This document shows, in pieces, positions 57,521 to 64,000 of a stretch of 64,000 nucleotides of DNA. The notes below the pieces were generated by a model. That model ran no database searches. It worked only from the letters and a program-made list of their open reading frames with translations, and was not told the origin of the DNA. Source of the DNA: Lachnospiraceae bacterium (GTDB taxonomy: Bacteria; Bacillota; Clostridia; Lachnospirales; Lachnospiraceae); the NCBI GenBank assembly GCA_902363665.1, contig CABJAW010000003.1, positions 124,001 through 188,000 of the forward strand, in the 5' to 3' direction. Positions within the stretch are counted from its first letter, which is position 1, and every line of letters starts with the position of its first letter. The position numbers and the translations under genes are program-made.

Positions 57521-58972
57521 ATGGACGAAATGCGTTATGGCGCGTTATATATCCGTGTGAGCACTGACAAGCAGGAAGAGCTGTCACCAGACGCGCAGAA
57601 ACGGCTGCTGCTTGATTATGCAAAGGCTCACAATATTTTTATCTCTCCGGAGTATATCTTTGTGGAGAACGGCATCTCCGGCCGTAAGGCAGACAAGAGA
57701 CCGGAGTTTCAGAAGATGATCAGCATCGCTAAAGCGGATGAGCCGCCGTTCTCTTTGATCCTCGTCTGGAAGTTCAGCCGGTTTGCCCGGAATCAGGAGG
57801 AATCGATCGTCTACAAGTCTATGCTCAAAAAGCAGCACGGCATCGATGTGGTGAGCATCACAGAACCACTCATCGATGGACCATTTGGTGGCTTAATCGA
57901 ACGGATCATCGAATGGATGGACGAGTATTATTCTATCAATCTTTCGCAGGAAGTCAAAAGAGGAATGACGGAAAAGGCCATGCGCGGCGGATATCAGGCG
58001 ACACCATCGCTCGGCTATGCCTCTCCTGCTCCGGGGCAGCCGTTTGTTGTCGTTCCGGAGGAGGCAGAAATCGTCAAATATATTTTTGATCAATATGTGA
58101 ATCACAATAAGAGCATGGGAGCAATTGCCCGAAAACTTAATGAAAAGAAGCTGTTAACCAAACGCGGGAATCGATTTGAAAGGAGAAATGTCAATATAAT
58201 TCTCCGAAATCGATTCTACGTAGGGAAAGTAGTGTGGAGTGGCATTGAGCGGGATGGTGTACATGAGACGTTTATCAGCCAGGAACTCTTTAAGGGGGCA
58301 AATGATCGGCTGGATGCCACTTATCGGCCTAAAAACCGCCGGGAACTTTCGGGGTGTGTACACTGGCTGTCCGGTCTTGTCAGGTGCTCCATTTGCGGCG
58401 CATCGCTCGCGTACAGCCGGTCTCAAAAATACCCTTATTTCAATTGCTGGAGATACGCAAAAGGAATGCACGATGGCTCAAATACGATTAATGAGCGCCA
58501 GCTTGAAAATGGAGTCCTTGAATATTTTGAGCAGCTTCTTGGAGGTGCTGATTTTTCTTTTTCGTATCGTGTGCCGGAAAATATCTCAGATCTTCCGGGG
58601 GAGAAATCTGTTTATGAAAAAGAGCTGGAAAAAATTGATCAGAGACAGCACCGAATCCGGGAAGCTTATGAAGCCGGGATCGATTCCCTTGACGAATACC
58701 GTGAAAATAAGAGACGGTTGGAAGCAGAGGCTGCTCGGATCGCTGATCTGATCAGGGAGTCGGAAGCGAAAAAGGTTGATTCTGATCCAGAACAGCACAA
58801 GGCTGAAATGCTTGAGAAGATCCGGACTGTATACGACATTATAAAAAGTGATTCGATTGATTATGAAACGAAGGGGAATTTTATGCGATCGATTGTGGAA
58901 AAAATCGTCTGGGACAGAAAAAGCAATACCCTGACATTTTACCTGTATTGTTCCGATTCCCGCGAGGGCTGA
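57521..58972 (+). CDS. Large serine recombinase (prophage integrase/excisionase)
   Basis: A 483-residue site-specific recombinase. The N-terminal catalytic domain has the nucleophile Ser14 in YIRVSTDKQEE, then VENGISGRKADKRPEFQKMI and ILVWKFSRFARNQEE. The recombinase domain follows (GYASPAPGQPFVVVPEEAEI, NHNKSMGAIARKLNEK). A zinc ribbon reads LVRCSICGASLAYSRSQKYP with a third Cys in FNCWRY, and a coiled coil lies near residues 360-430. It needs no homology beyond a short core. ATG 57521 has GGAAGG upstream. It ends 22 bp from the right core. By analogy with SpoIVCA it could excise the prophage during sporulation. Confidence 0.95.
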   Translation: MDEMRYGALYIRVSTDKQEELSPDAQKRLLLDYAKAHNIFISPEYIFVENGISGRKADKRPEFQKMISIAKADEPPFSLILVWKFSRFARNQEESIVYKSMLKKQHGIDVVSITEPLIDGPFGGLIERIIEWMDEYYSINLSQEVKRGMTEKAMRGGYQATPSLGYASPAPGQPFVVVPEEAEIVKYIFDQYVNHNKSMGAIARKLNEKKLLTKRGNRFERRNVNIILRNRFYVGKVVWSGIERDGVHETFISQELFKGANDRLDATYRPKNRRELSGCVHWLSGLVRCSICGASLAYSRSQKYPYFNCWRYAKGMHDGSNTINERQLENGVLEYFEQLLGGADFSFSYRVPENISDLPGEKSVYEKELEKIDQRQHRIREAYEAGIDSLDEYRENKRRLEAEAARIADLIRESEAKKVDSDPEQHKAEMLEKIRTVYDIIKSDSIDYETKGNFMRSIVEKIVWDRKSNTLTFYLYCSDSREG

Positions 58973-58976
58973 TTTG

Positions 58977-59003
58977 TTATATGTACTTACACTAGGGTCC
59001 ACC
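58977..59003. other. Right attachment junction: phage arm plus core
   Basis: Phage arm 58977-58994 (TTATATGTACTTACACTA) is followed by the core GGGTCCACC (58995-59003). The host side continues into cotJC codons 29 to 1. The arm is the inverted partner of 16507-16524, so the joined attP is a near-perfect palindrome around the core. Confidence 0.9.
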
Positions 59004-59090
59004 ATATTGTGAGAGAATGATCTGCGCGATCTTTGCGTTTGGTGTTTTGATATTGACCGGATATTCCAGACGCTTTTCATAATTCCACAT
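58992..59090 (-). CDS. cotJC: cotJC 5' part: manganese-catalase-like spore coat protein, interrupted by the prophage
   Basis: ATG 59090 opens MWNYEKRLEYPVNIKTPNAK, IAQIILSQYGGP, the conserved CotJC N-terminus, 32 residues up to and including the core. The first phage codon is TAG (58992-58994), so only this short peptide can be made. Joining 58995 to 16496 continues in frame as DGELGASMRYL. GGAGG in the end of cotJB serves as ribosome site, and cotJB stops 2 bp before the start. This is the third gene of the cotJABC operon. Confidence 0.92.
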   Translation of the reverse strand: MWNYEKRLEYPVNIKTPNAKIAQIILSQYGGP

Positions 59091-59092
59091 AT

Positions 59093-59599
59093 TTAACAGT
59101 CGCCTCCTTCCCATGGCCATGGCTGCTGCATCCAGTTCCATGCTTCAGTTGGTGAGGCAGAGGCTGTGTCAATGGTAAGGGGACCGTACAGTCGCCCGTA
59201 TTCTCTTACGGCTATCTGATAACGTTGATTGTGAAGGCGAAAATACTTTCCTGCGTCTGTGTCATTCGGATGTGTGTCAAGGTAAAGAACTGCTTCGCAG
59301 GATGCAAACCCTTCTTCATAAATAGAATTCAAAAGGGCTCTTCGATTTTCTACCGGAAGGTCAAAGGGAATTTCTTCACGCCGCTGTCCGGTATCGGAGA
59401 AGTGGAATGGATGAGTACAATTTTCCGATGGTTTTGAGTTTCTTCCATTCATTGGACATCTTCCTTCTGCTGATCCCGGATTCTGTCTTGTCATCTGACA
59501 TCTGCCATCAGAGGAATCAGAAGTTCTTTTTGCTGTCAGGCATCCGTTTGCAGGCATCATACAGCAGCCCATGCCGTTATTCATACGGTTCATTTCCAT
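59093..59599 (-). CDS. cotJB: Spore coat protein CotJB with long N-terminal extension
   Basis: The last ~85 residues are the CotJB family core: PVENRRALLNSIYEEGFASC, EAVLYLDTHPNDTDAGKYFR, YGRLYGPLTIDTA, WNWMQQPWPWEGGDC. Before it lies a ~80-residue extension rich in Met, Cys, Ser and Asn, with two similar pieces (GRCQMTRQN and GRCPMNGRN), not part of the usual family. ATG 59599 is preceded by AGGAGG; ATG 59593 is an alternative with better spacing. It overlaps cotJA by 10 bp. CotJA, B and C form an inner-coat complex in Bacillus. Confidence 0.9.
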   Translation of the reverse strand: MEMNRMNNGMGCCMMPANGCLTAKRTSDSSDGRCQMTRQNPGSAEGRCPMNGRNSKPSENCTHPFHFSDTGQRREEIPFDLPVENRRALLNSIYEEGFASCEAVLYLDTHPNDTDAGKYFRLHNQRYQIAVREYGRLYGPLTIDTASASPTEAWNWMQQPWPWEGGDC

Positions 59600-59805
59600 G
59601 CACCTCCTCTTCCACAGAATGGCTTTTGCAGTTCCGGGAAAATGGTTCCGCATTTTAAACCTCTGGCGGGTTCGAAGGTATGCTCCCAATGCTGATCTGG
59701 TACGTATCCCATGGCAAGAGGGGCATCTGCTTCTCTTAAGTGATGATAAATGGCTGCCACTCGATTATTTTTACAGCGGCAGTCTGTGTTGTTTCCAGCA
59801 ATCAT
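59590..59805 (-). CDS. cotJA: Spore coat associated protein CotJA
   Basis: A 71-residue protein whose core APLAMGYVPDQHWEHTFEPA, then GLKCGTIFPELQKPFCGRGG, is the CotJA signature. ATG 59805 has AAAGGAG five bases upstream; an earlier in-frame ATG at 59841 lacks one. It is the first gene of the cotJ operon, behind a sigma-E-like promoter, so it should be made in the mother cell during sporulation. Confidence 0.9.
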   Translation of the reverse strand: MIAGNNTDCRCKNNRVAAIYHHLREADAPLAMGYVPDQHWEHTFEPARGLKCGTIFPELQKPFCGRGGAWK

Positions 59806-59844
59806 ATATGCTCCTTTCCTGAAAAAAATGCTTTCTTCCATATA

Positions 59845-59873
59845 AAAGTATGAGGTTTTTCCGAAAAAGATGG
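59845..59873 (-). promoter_or_regulatory. Candidate sigma-E promoter of the cotJ operon
   Basis: On the minus strand CCATCTTT (59866-59873), 13 bp, CATACTTT (59845-59852) resembles the sigma-E consensus KMATATTT-N13/14-CATACAHT. It lies 40 bp before cotJA. The cotJ operon of B. subtilis is known to be sigma-E dependent, which supports the reading. Confidence 0.55.
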
Positions 59874-59885
59874 TTGTACAATACG

Positions 59886-59931
59886 AAAAAGAAGAAAAAA
59901 TCTCCCGGTACCTGATCGTAACCGGGAGATT
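59886..59931 (-). terminator. Intrinsic terminator after the SH3/SleB-like hydrolase gene
   Basis: An 11-bp stem AATCTCCCGGT (59899-59909 with 59921-59931) is followed on the minus strand by TTTTTTCTTCTTTTT. It insulates the cotJ promoter from upstream transcription. Confidence 0.85.
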
Positions 59932-59973
59932 GGAACGCAGACTGCGAATATCCGCTTTACTTAAGTTTTTTAT

Positions 59974-61596
59974 TTAATAGAACTGATGTGCACCAATCTT
60001 GATTCCCTTTCCGGAACCAGTGTTGAAGTAAAGGGCACTGCCGACCGGGTTTTCTCCGGCGATGGCAGCTGCTGCAGCCTGATAGCAGGTGCTCGGTACA
60101 CCGCTTGCCAGTGCGCTTGAGAGCGCTCCGCTGTAAGCCGGTGTGAACTGGCCGCTCTGATAAATAACCTCACTGATGGAATTTGGGAAAGAAGAACTGT
60201 AAACACGGTTCATAACGACGGCACCAACGGCGACCATTCCCTCATAACTCTGGTTTCCTGCCTCACAGTAGATCAGGGCACCGAGCAGTGTGACATCATC
60301 GGAATTTGATGGAGCCGGAGCTTCTGTTTCCGGAGCTTGGGTTTCCGGAGTTTCGGTTTCTGGTACGCTGGTCTCCGGCGCTTCTGTCTGGGAAGTGCCG
60401 TCCGGATTTACCGGATTCCACCATGCATCATAATAAGTACCTGTGCCTGAATCATAGTAAAGACCGGTGGAAGCGTCGTACGAAATGCCAGTATCTGCAT
60501 CATAATAGCTTCCGTCATCGGTATGCTCCGTATCCGGCTGAGTTTCTTCCTGATATGCATCGGTTTCCGGTGCGCTGGTCTCCGGTGCTTCCGTCTGGGA
60601 AGTGCCATCCGGATTTACCGGATTCCACCATGCATCGTAGTAAGTGCCGGTACCAGCATCATAATAGAGGCCGGTAGATGCATCATAGGAAATGCCAGTA
60701 TCTGCATCATAGTAGCTTCCATCTCCGGAAGTATCGGTAGCCGGCTGAGTTTCTTCTCCGGAAGTATCGGTAGCTGGCTGAGTTTCTTCTACATAAGCAT
60801 CGGTAGCTGGCTGAGTTTCTTCTACATAAGTATCGGTAGCTGGCTGAGTTTCTTCTACATAAGCATCGGTAGCCGGCTTGGTTTCTTCTACATAAGCATC
60901 GGTAGCCGGCTGGGTTTCTTCTACATAAGCATCGGTAGCTGGCTGAGTTTCTTCTACGTAAGCGTCCGTATCCGGCTGGGTTGCTGTATCCGCAGTAACC
61001 GGTGCTGCGTTCTGAGCATTCACAGGAACGGCAGTATCAAGCAGCAGGACTCTGGAAACATCTTCGGAGGATACATAGGCGGTGCTGTCAGCTCCGTTCT
61101 GAACTTCAAGCCAGTGTCCGTTATCCTGAGTCAGGATATAGGAAGAACCACTGTCGAGGGAGGTAAGAATGGAGGAAGCACTGCTGTCTTCTTTTGAATA
61201 AAGCTTTACGTCATCCCAAGTTGTTGTAACACCCTCTGTTCCATAAGCCGCTGCAAGGCCACGGGCATCTTCACCATAAACGAGATACTCATTTTTAACA
61301 AAACCGGTAATTCCACCGGAATAGATTTCAGTCCATTCATTCCCTTTATTGATGACCCATGCAGCGCCGCCATAATACAGGCATCCAACTACGGAACTAT
61401 TCTCACTTGCTGCGCTTCTGATATTGACTCCGGTTGTAACGGCATCGTCATTTGTCATTGCGATCTGAGACCAGGCATCTTCTTTCTGATACTGCAGCGC
61501 GATGGTATTTTCAGAAGCCATCGCAGGAATATTCATCAAAAGAGAGGTGCTGGCGGCAGCCAGAATGCACAGGGTTCTTTTCTTGGAATTTCTCAT
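59974..61596 (-). CDS. Secreted SH3-domain cell wall hydrolase (SleB/CwlJ-type, Hydrolase_2)
   Basis: A 540-residue protein with a signal peptide (RNSKKRTLCILAAASTSLLM, cleavage near AMASE). Two SH3-like domains follow (NIRSAASENSSVVGCLYYGG; KLYSKEDSSASSILTSLDSG). Then come about eight 11-residue repeats of the YVEETQPATDA type and two ~50-residue repeats (DGSYYDADTGISYDAS, TYYDAWWNPVNPDGTSQT). The C-terminal ~120 residues are the SleB/CwlJ catalytic domain: LLGALIYCEAGNQSYEGMVA, VGAVVMNRVYSSSFPNSISE. The likely activity is cortex or wall lysis. It lies upstream of the cotJ operon in the same direction. Confidence 0.88.
   Translation of the reverse strand: MRNSKKRTLCILAAASTSLLMNIPAMASENTIALQYQKEDAWSQIAMTNDDAVTTGVNIRSAASENSSVVGCLYYGGAAWVINKGNEWTEIYSGGITGFVKNEYLVYGEDARGLAAAYGTEGVTTTWDDVKLYSKEDSSASSILTSLDSGSSYILTQDNGHWLEVQNGADSTAYVSSEDVSRVLLLDTAVPVNAQNAAPVTADTATQPDTDAYVEETQPATDAYVEETQPATDAYVEETKPATDAYVEETQPATDTYVEETQPATDAYVEETQPATDTSGEETQPATDTSGDGSYYDADTGISYDASTGLYYDAGTGTYYDAWWNPVNPDGTSQTEAPETSAPETDAYQEETQPDTEHTDDGSYYDADTGISYDASTGLYYDSGTGTYYDAWWNPVNPDGTSQTEAPETSVPETETPETQAPETEAPAPSNSDDVTLLGALIYCEAGNQSYEGMVAVGAVVMNRVYSSSFPNSISEVIYQSGQFTPAYSGALSSALASGVPSTCYQAAAAAIAGENPVGSALYFNTGSGKGIKIGAHQFY
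60365..60722. repeat. Two ~150-bp direct repeats coding the Tyr/Asp/Trp-rich module
   Basis: Copies lie at about 60365-60516 and 60573-60722. They encode DGSYYDADTGISYDAS followed by TGLYYD and DAWWNPVNPDGTSQTEAPET, nearly identical at the DNA level. This suggests recent duplication within the hydrolase gene. Confidence 0.75.
60723..60972. repeat. 33-bp tandem repeats in the hydrolase gene
   Basis: About eight copies of a 33-bp unit encode YVEETQPATDA and the variant SGEETQPATDT. Their near identity makes copy number likely to vary by slippage, changing the linker length between SH3 and catalytic domains. Confidence 0.8.
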
Positions 61597-61782
61597 GTTC
61601 TATGTACTCCTTCCACCCGAAAAAAGAATTTTTCGGGCTTTGCTAAAATTCAATGAATAAATATTACAAAATTATTAACATCTGTTACGGTTGTATTTTA
61701 ATATAGTTAATGAACTTTGTCAAGATCTAAATATCATGGTAAAAAAGGGAAAACAAAAATCTTCCATTTTTACCGGGACTGC

Positions 61783-61856
61783 TTGACAGACATCTTCTGT
61801 TCTTGTTAAACTGGACAGGTATGAGGACGCCGAGCAGATCAGCGTCTTTTCTTTTG
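61783..61856 (+). promoter_or_regulatory. Promoter and short hairpin leader upstream of the rfbD-like gene
   Basis: TTGACA (61783-61788) and TTAAAC (61807-61812) have 18-bp spacing. Downstream, GACGC (61827-61831) pairs with GCGTC (61843-61847) and is followed by TTTTCTTTT, a small terminator-like hairpin 110 bp before the gene. The 61597-61968 stretch has no convincing gene. Confidence 0.4.
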
Positions 61857-61968
61857 AACAGACAGCGAAAGTGGAAGTACGCACATCCTCTTTGCAGGAG
61901 CTGTGCTCTATGGATGGCATTTTCGCAAAAGTTCATAGAAAAATGTATCGAAAAGGAGACAGAAAGAA

Positions 61969-62820
61969 ATGCTGAAAGTATGGATTGTCGGATCTTCCGG
62001 ACAGATCGGAACTGCGATCAATGAAGTGCTTGATCCGATGGAGATTGAAGTGTTTGACACAGACAAAAACGAACTGGATATTACACAGACGGATGAGGTA
62101 CTTCATTTTGGCGATATCAACCGTCCGAATGTCATCATTAACTGTGCAGCGATTACAGATACAGCGCTGTGTGAGAAAAATCCAGAGCTGGCGTACCGCG
62201 TAAATGCACTTGGGGCAAGGAATCTGAGCATTGTTGCAAGCAAGGTAGGCGCAAAAATTGTGCAGCTCTCGACAGATGATGTATTTGATGGAATCGCAAA
62301 TCATCCGTATTCAGAGTTTGACGATACGAACCCACAGACCGTTTACGGACGTTCCAAGCGTGCAGGTGAGAATTACGTGAAGGAATTTACACATAAGCAT
62401 TTTATTATCCGAAGCAGCTGGGTGTATGGAAACGGAGATAATTTCGTAAACCGCGTGCTGAAAGCAGCAGAAAAACGGGAGCTTTTTGCGGTACCTGTCG
62501 GGGAAATCGGAGCACCGACAAGTGCAAAGGACCTGGCGCGCATCATTCTCCATCTGATTGAGACAAATGAATATGGCACGTATCATGTGACCTGCAAGGG
62601 AAGCTGCAGCCGCTATGAGCTGGCAAAGGAGGTCCTGAAGCTTGCCGGAAAAACGCTTCAGCTGACAGAGGCTTCTTCTGTTGCCCTGGAACAGCCGGCA
62701 GTACGTCCGGCTTACGCGGTTCTGGACAATTTTATCCTTCGGATCATTGATGTTTATGACATGCCGCACTGGAAGGATTCTCTGAAAGAATATATCGAAG
62801 AAAGGATGGTGCGCGGATGA
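61969..62820 (+). CDS. rfbD: dTDP-4-dehydrorhamnose reductase-like SDR enzyme
   Basis: A 283-residue RmlD-family reductase. NAD(P)-binding is seen in VWIVGSSGQIGTAINEVLDP and NVIINCAAITDTALCEKNPE, and the catalytic set in QLSTDDVFDG with YGRSKRAGENYV (Tyr-x-x-x-Lys). Family members reduce dTDP-4-keto-rhamnose in rhamnose synthesis. No other rml genes are present here, so the exact sugar nucleotide is uncertain. AAGGAGACAG precedes the ATG. Its stop overlaps the transporter start as ATGA. Confidence 0.88.
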   Translation: MLKVWIVGSSGQIGTAINEVLDPMEIEVFDTDKNELDITQTDEVLHFGDINRPNVIINCAAITDTALCEKNPELAYRVNALGARNLSIVASKVGAKIVQLSTDDVFDGIANHPYSEFDDTNPQTVYGRSKRAGENYVKEFTHKHFIIRSSWVYGNGDNFVNRVLKAAEKRELFAVPVGEIGAPTSAKDLARIILHLIETNEYGTYHVTCKGSCSRYELAKEVLKLAGKTLQLTEASSVALEQPAVRPAYAVLDNFILRIIDVYDMPHWKDSLKEYIEERMVRG

Positions 62821-64000
62821 CCAAAATAAAAGAAAAGAAAAAAATGGGGCTCACGACCCGGATCTTCGCTGCACTGCTTGCAGGCGTGGTACTTGGCGTT
62901 GTCCTTTGCTATTTCCTCCCGGACGGAAAAATTAAAAATGACATTATAATAGAAGGAATCCTCTACGTGATTGGGCAGGGCTTTATCCGCCTGATGAAAA
63001 TGCTCGTTGTTCCGCTTGTCTTCTGCTCGCTCATCTGCGGAAGTATGGCAATTGGCGATACGAAAAAGCTGGGAACAGTCGGAGCACGTACGCTCATCTT
63101 CTATCTTGCAACGACAGCGATAGCGGTTACGGTCGCAATTACCGTTGGAAATATCATCAATCCCGGGATAGGACTTGATATGAGCACGATCAGTACGAGT
63201 GGACAGACAGTTGAGAATATGGAAGCGACCTCTTTTGCGGAAACGCTGCTCAATATCATCCCGGATAACCCCTTTAAATCACTGGCGAGTGGCGAAATGC
63301 TTCAGGTCATTGTCTTTGCATTGATCGTCGGTGTAATCCTGGCAAAACTTGGCGACCGTGCAGATACAGTTACGAACTTCTTCAGCCAGTTCAACGATAT
63401 TATGATGGAAATGACGATGATGGTCATGAATCTGGCTCCGATCGGTGTCTTTTGCCTGATCGCGCGTACCTTTGCGAACATCGGTTTCAGTGCGTTCCTT
63501 CCACTCGCAAAATATATGATCGCAGTGCTGGTTGCGCTTGCGCTTCAGTGTTTTGGTATTTATCAGATTCTGCTGAAACTTTTTACCGGACTGAATCCAT
63601 TCCGCTTTATTAAAAAGTTCTTTCCGGTTATGGCGTTCGGTTTTTCAACGGCTACATCCAATGCAACCATTCCACTTTCGATTGAAACCCTGCATAAAAA
63701 AGTCGGCGTTTCAAAAAAGATTTCGTCGTTCACGATCCCGCTTGGAGCGACCATCAATATGGATGGTACCTCGATCATGCAGGGGGTTGCTGTCGTGTTT
63801 GCGGCACAGGCATTCGGCATCTCCTTGTCGCTTATGGATTATGTTGTCGTGGTCGGTACGGCGACGCTTGCTTCCATCGGTACTGCCGGTGTACCGAGTG
63901 TCGGTCTTGTCACTCTGACAATGGTATTTAATTCCGTCGGCCTTCCGGTCGAGGCGATCGGCCTGATCATGGGTATTGACCGTATCCTTGACATGGCAAG
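62817..64000 (+). CDS. Dicarboxylate/amino acid:cation symporter, DAACS family (3' end outside window)
   Basis: The start ATG 62817 overlaps the reductase stop. At least 394 residues are present and the end is cut off. The multi-helix protein begins GLTTRIFAALLAGVVLGVVL and carries the family motifs AFGFSTATSNATIPLSIETL (serine-rich hairpin variant), IPLGATINMDGTSIMQGVAV (TM7 NMDGT cation site) and ASIGTAGVPSVGLVTLTMV. DAACS proteins take up glutamate, aspartate, serine or C4-dicarboxylates with Na+ or H+. The substrate is not resolvable. Confidence 0.92.
   Translation, partial: MTKIKEKKKMGLTTRIFAALLAGVVLGVVLCYFLPDGKIKNDIIIEGILYVIGQGFIRLMKMLVVPLVFCSLICGSMAIGDTKKLGTVGARTLIFYLATTAIAVTVAITVGNIINPGIGLDMSTISTSGQTVENMEATSFAETLLNIIPDNPFKSLASGEMLQVIVFALIVGVILAKLGDRADTVTNFFSQFNDIMMEMTMMVMNLAPIGVFCLIARTFANIGFSAFLPLAKYMIAVLVALALQCFGIYQILLKLFTGLNPFRFIKKFFPVMAFGFSTATSNATIPLSIETLHKKVGVSKKISSFTIPLGATINMDGTSIMQGVAVVFAAQAFGISLSLMDYVVVVGTATLASIGTAGVPSVGLVTLTMVFNSVGLPVEAIGLIMGIDRILDMA

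Larger units (their letters stand above)
16497..59003. mobile_element. Siphovirus-type prophage (about 42.5 kb) integrated in cotJC
   Basis: The element is bounded by direct 9-bp cores GGGTCCACC at 16497-16505 and 58995-59003. It carries a large serine recombinase at the right end, a divergent repressor/Cro control region, a replication module, and complete packaging, head, tail and lysis modules in standard order. No transposase is present and no structural gene appears obviously broken, so it may be inducible. Excision would produce a 42,498-bp circle. Its lytic genes run in the same direction as the cotJ operon, and the recombinase runs against it. Confidence 0.95.

Noticed and set aside
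60523..61197. 224-codon plus frame rich in IGSWLSFFYIS repeats
   Set aside because: It is the antisense of the 33-bp repeats in the wall hydrolase gene.

Overview
The window is a chromosomal segment of a spore-forming Clostridium-class Firmicute, most likely a Lachnospiraceae-type gut anaerobe. I infer this from the gene set (spore-coat cotJ operon, SleB-like wall hydrolase, FtsW/SpoVE, luxS, LtaS-like sulfatase), AGGAGG-type ribosome sites and moderate G+C. No species can be named from the sequence alone.

Layout. 1-15.9 kb is ordinary host DNA: an LtaS-like envelope enzyme running off the left edge, a rhomboid-like membrane protein, aroC, a lactonase-family beta-propeller protein, an RluA-type pseudouridine synthase, luxS, a DUF5662 protein, a GH13 debranching-enzyme-like protein whose catalytic residues are lost, exodeoxyribonuclease III, a DUF1292 protein, a UvrD-like helicase, gltX and ftsW. 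From 59.0 to 64 kb the host resumes with cotJB, cotJA, a repeat-rich SH3/SleB-like wall hydrolase, an rfbD-like reductase and a dicarboxylate/amino-acid:cation symporter running off the right edge.

Between them, 16497-59003 is a complete-looking siphovirus-type prophage of about 42.5 kb. It sits inside the coding sequence of cotJC, the manganese-catalase-like spore-coat protein. Codons 1-32 lie at the right end beside cotJB, and codons 30-207 lie at the left end. The two ends share the 9-bp core GGGTCCACC, which encodes Gly-Gly-Pro. Precise excision across this core rebuilds an uninterrupted 207-residue cotJC, while each prophage end places a stop codon directly against the core. A large serine recombinase lies 22 bp from the right core. 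This is the architecture of sporulation intervening elements such as the sigK skin element and SP-beta in spsM of Bacillus subtilis, and it is the main finding.

The prophage reads from right to left on the minus strand for lytic functions: Cro-like regulator, small early genes, Rha-type protein, a replication/recombination module (SMC-like ATPase, Sak4-like ATPase, DUF669 protein, SF2 helicase, primase-helicase, iteron-like origin candidate, RusA), ArpU-like late regulator, tRNA-like element, terminase, SPP1-like portal, minor head protein with a toxin-like C-terminus plus a small candidate immunity gene, retropepsin-like protease, scaffold, capsid, connectors, tail tube, frameshifted tail chaperone, tape measure, tail tip and fibres, holin, endolysin. 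The plus strand carries the lysogeny arm: repressor, RelE-like toxin with antitoxin, ImmA-type protease, a membrane protein and the recombinase. Three copies of a 16-bp palindrome (consensus GTTTAGNTATCTAAAC) lie in and beside the divergent control region.

All functions are assigned by reading translated sequence and recalling families; no database search was run.
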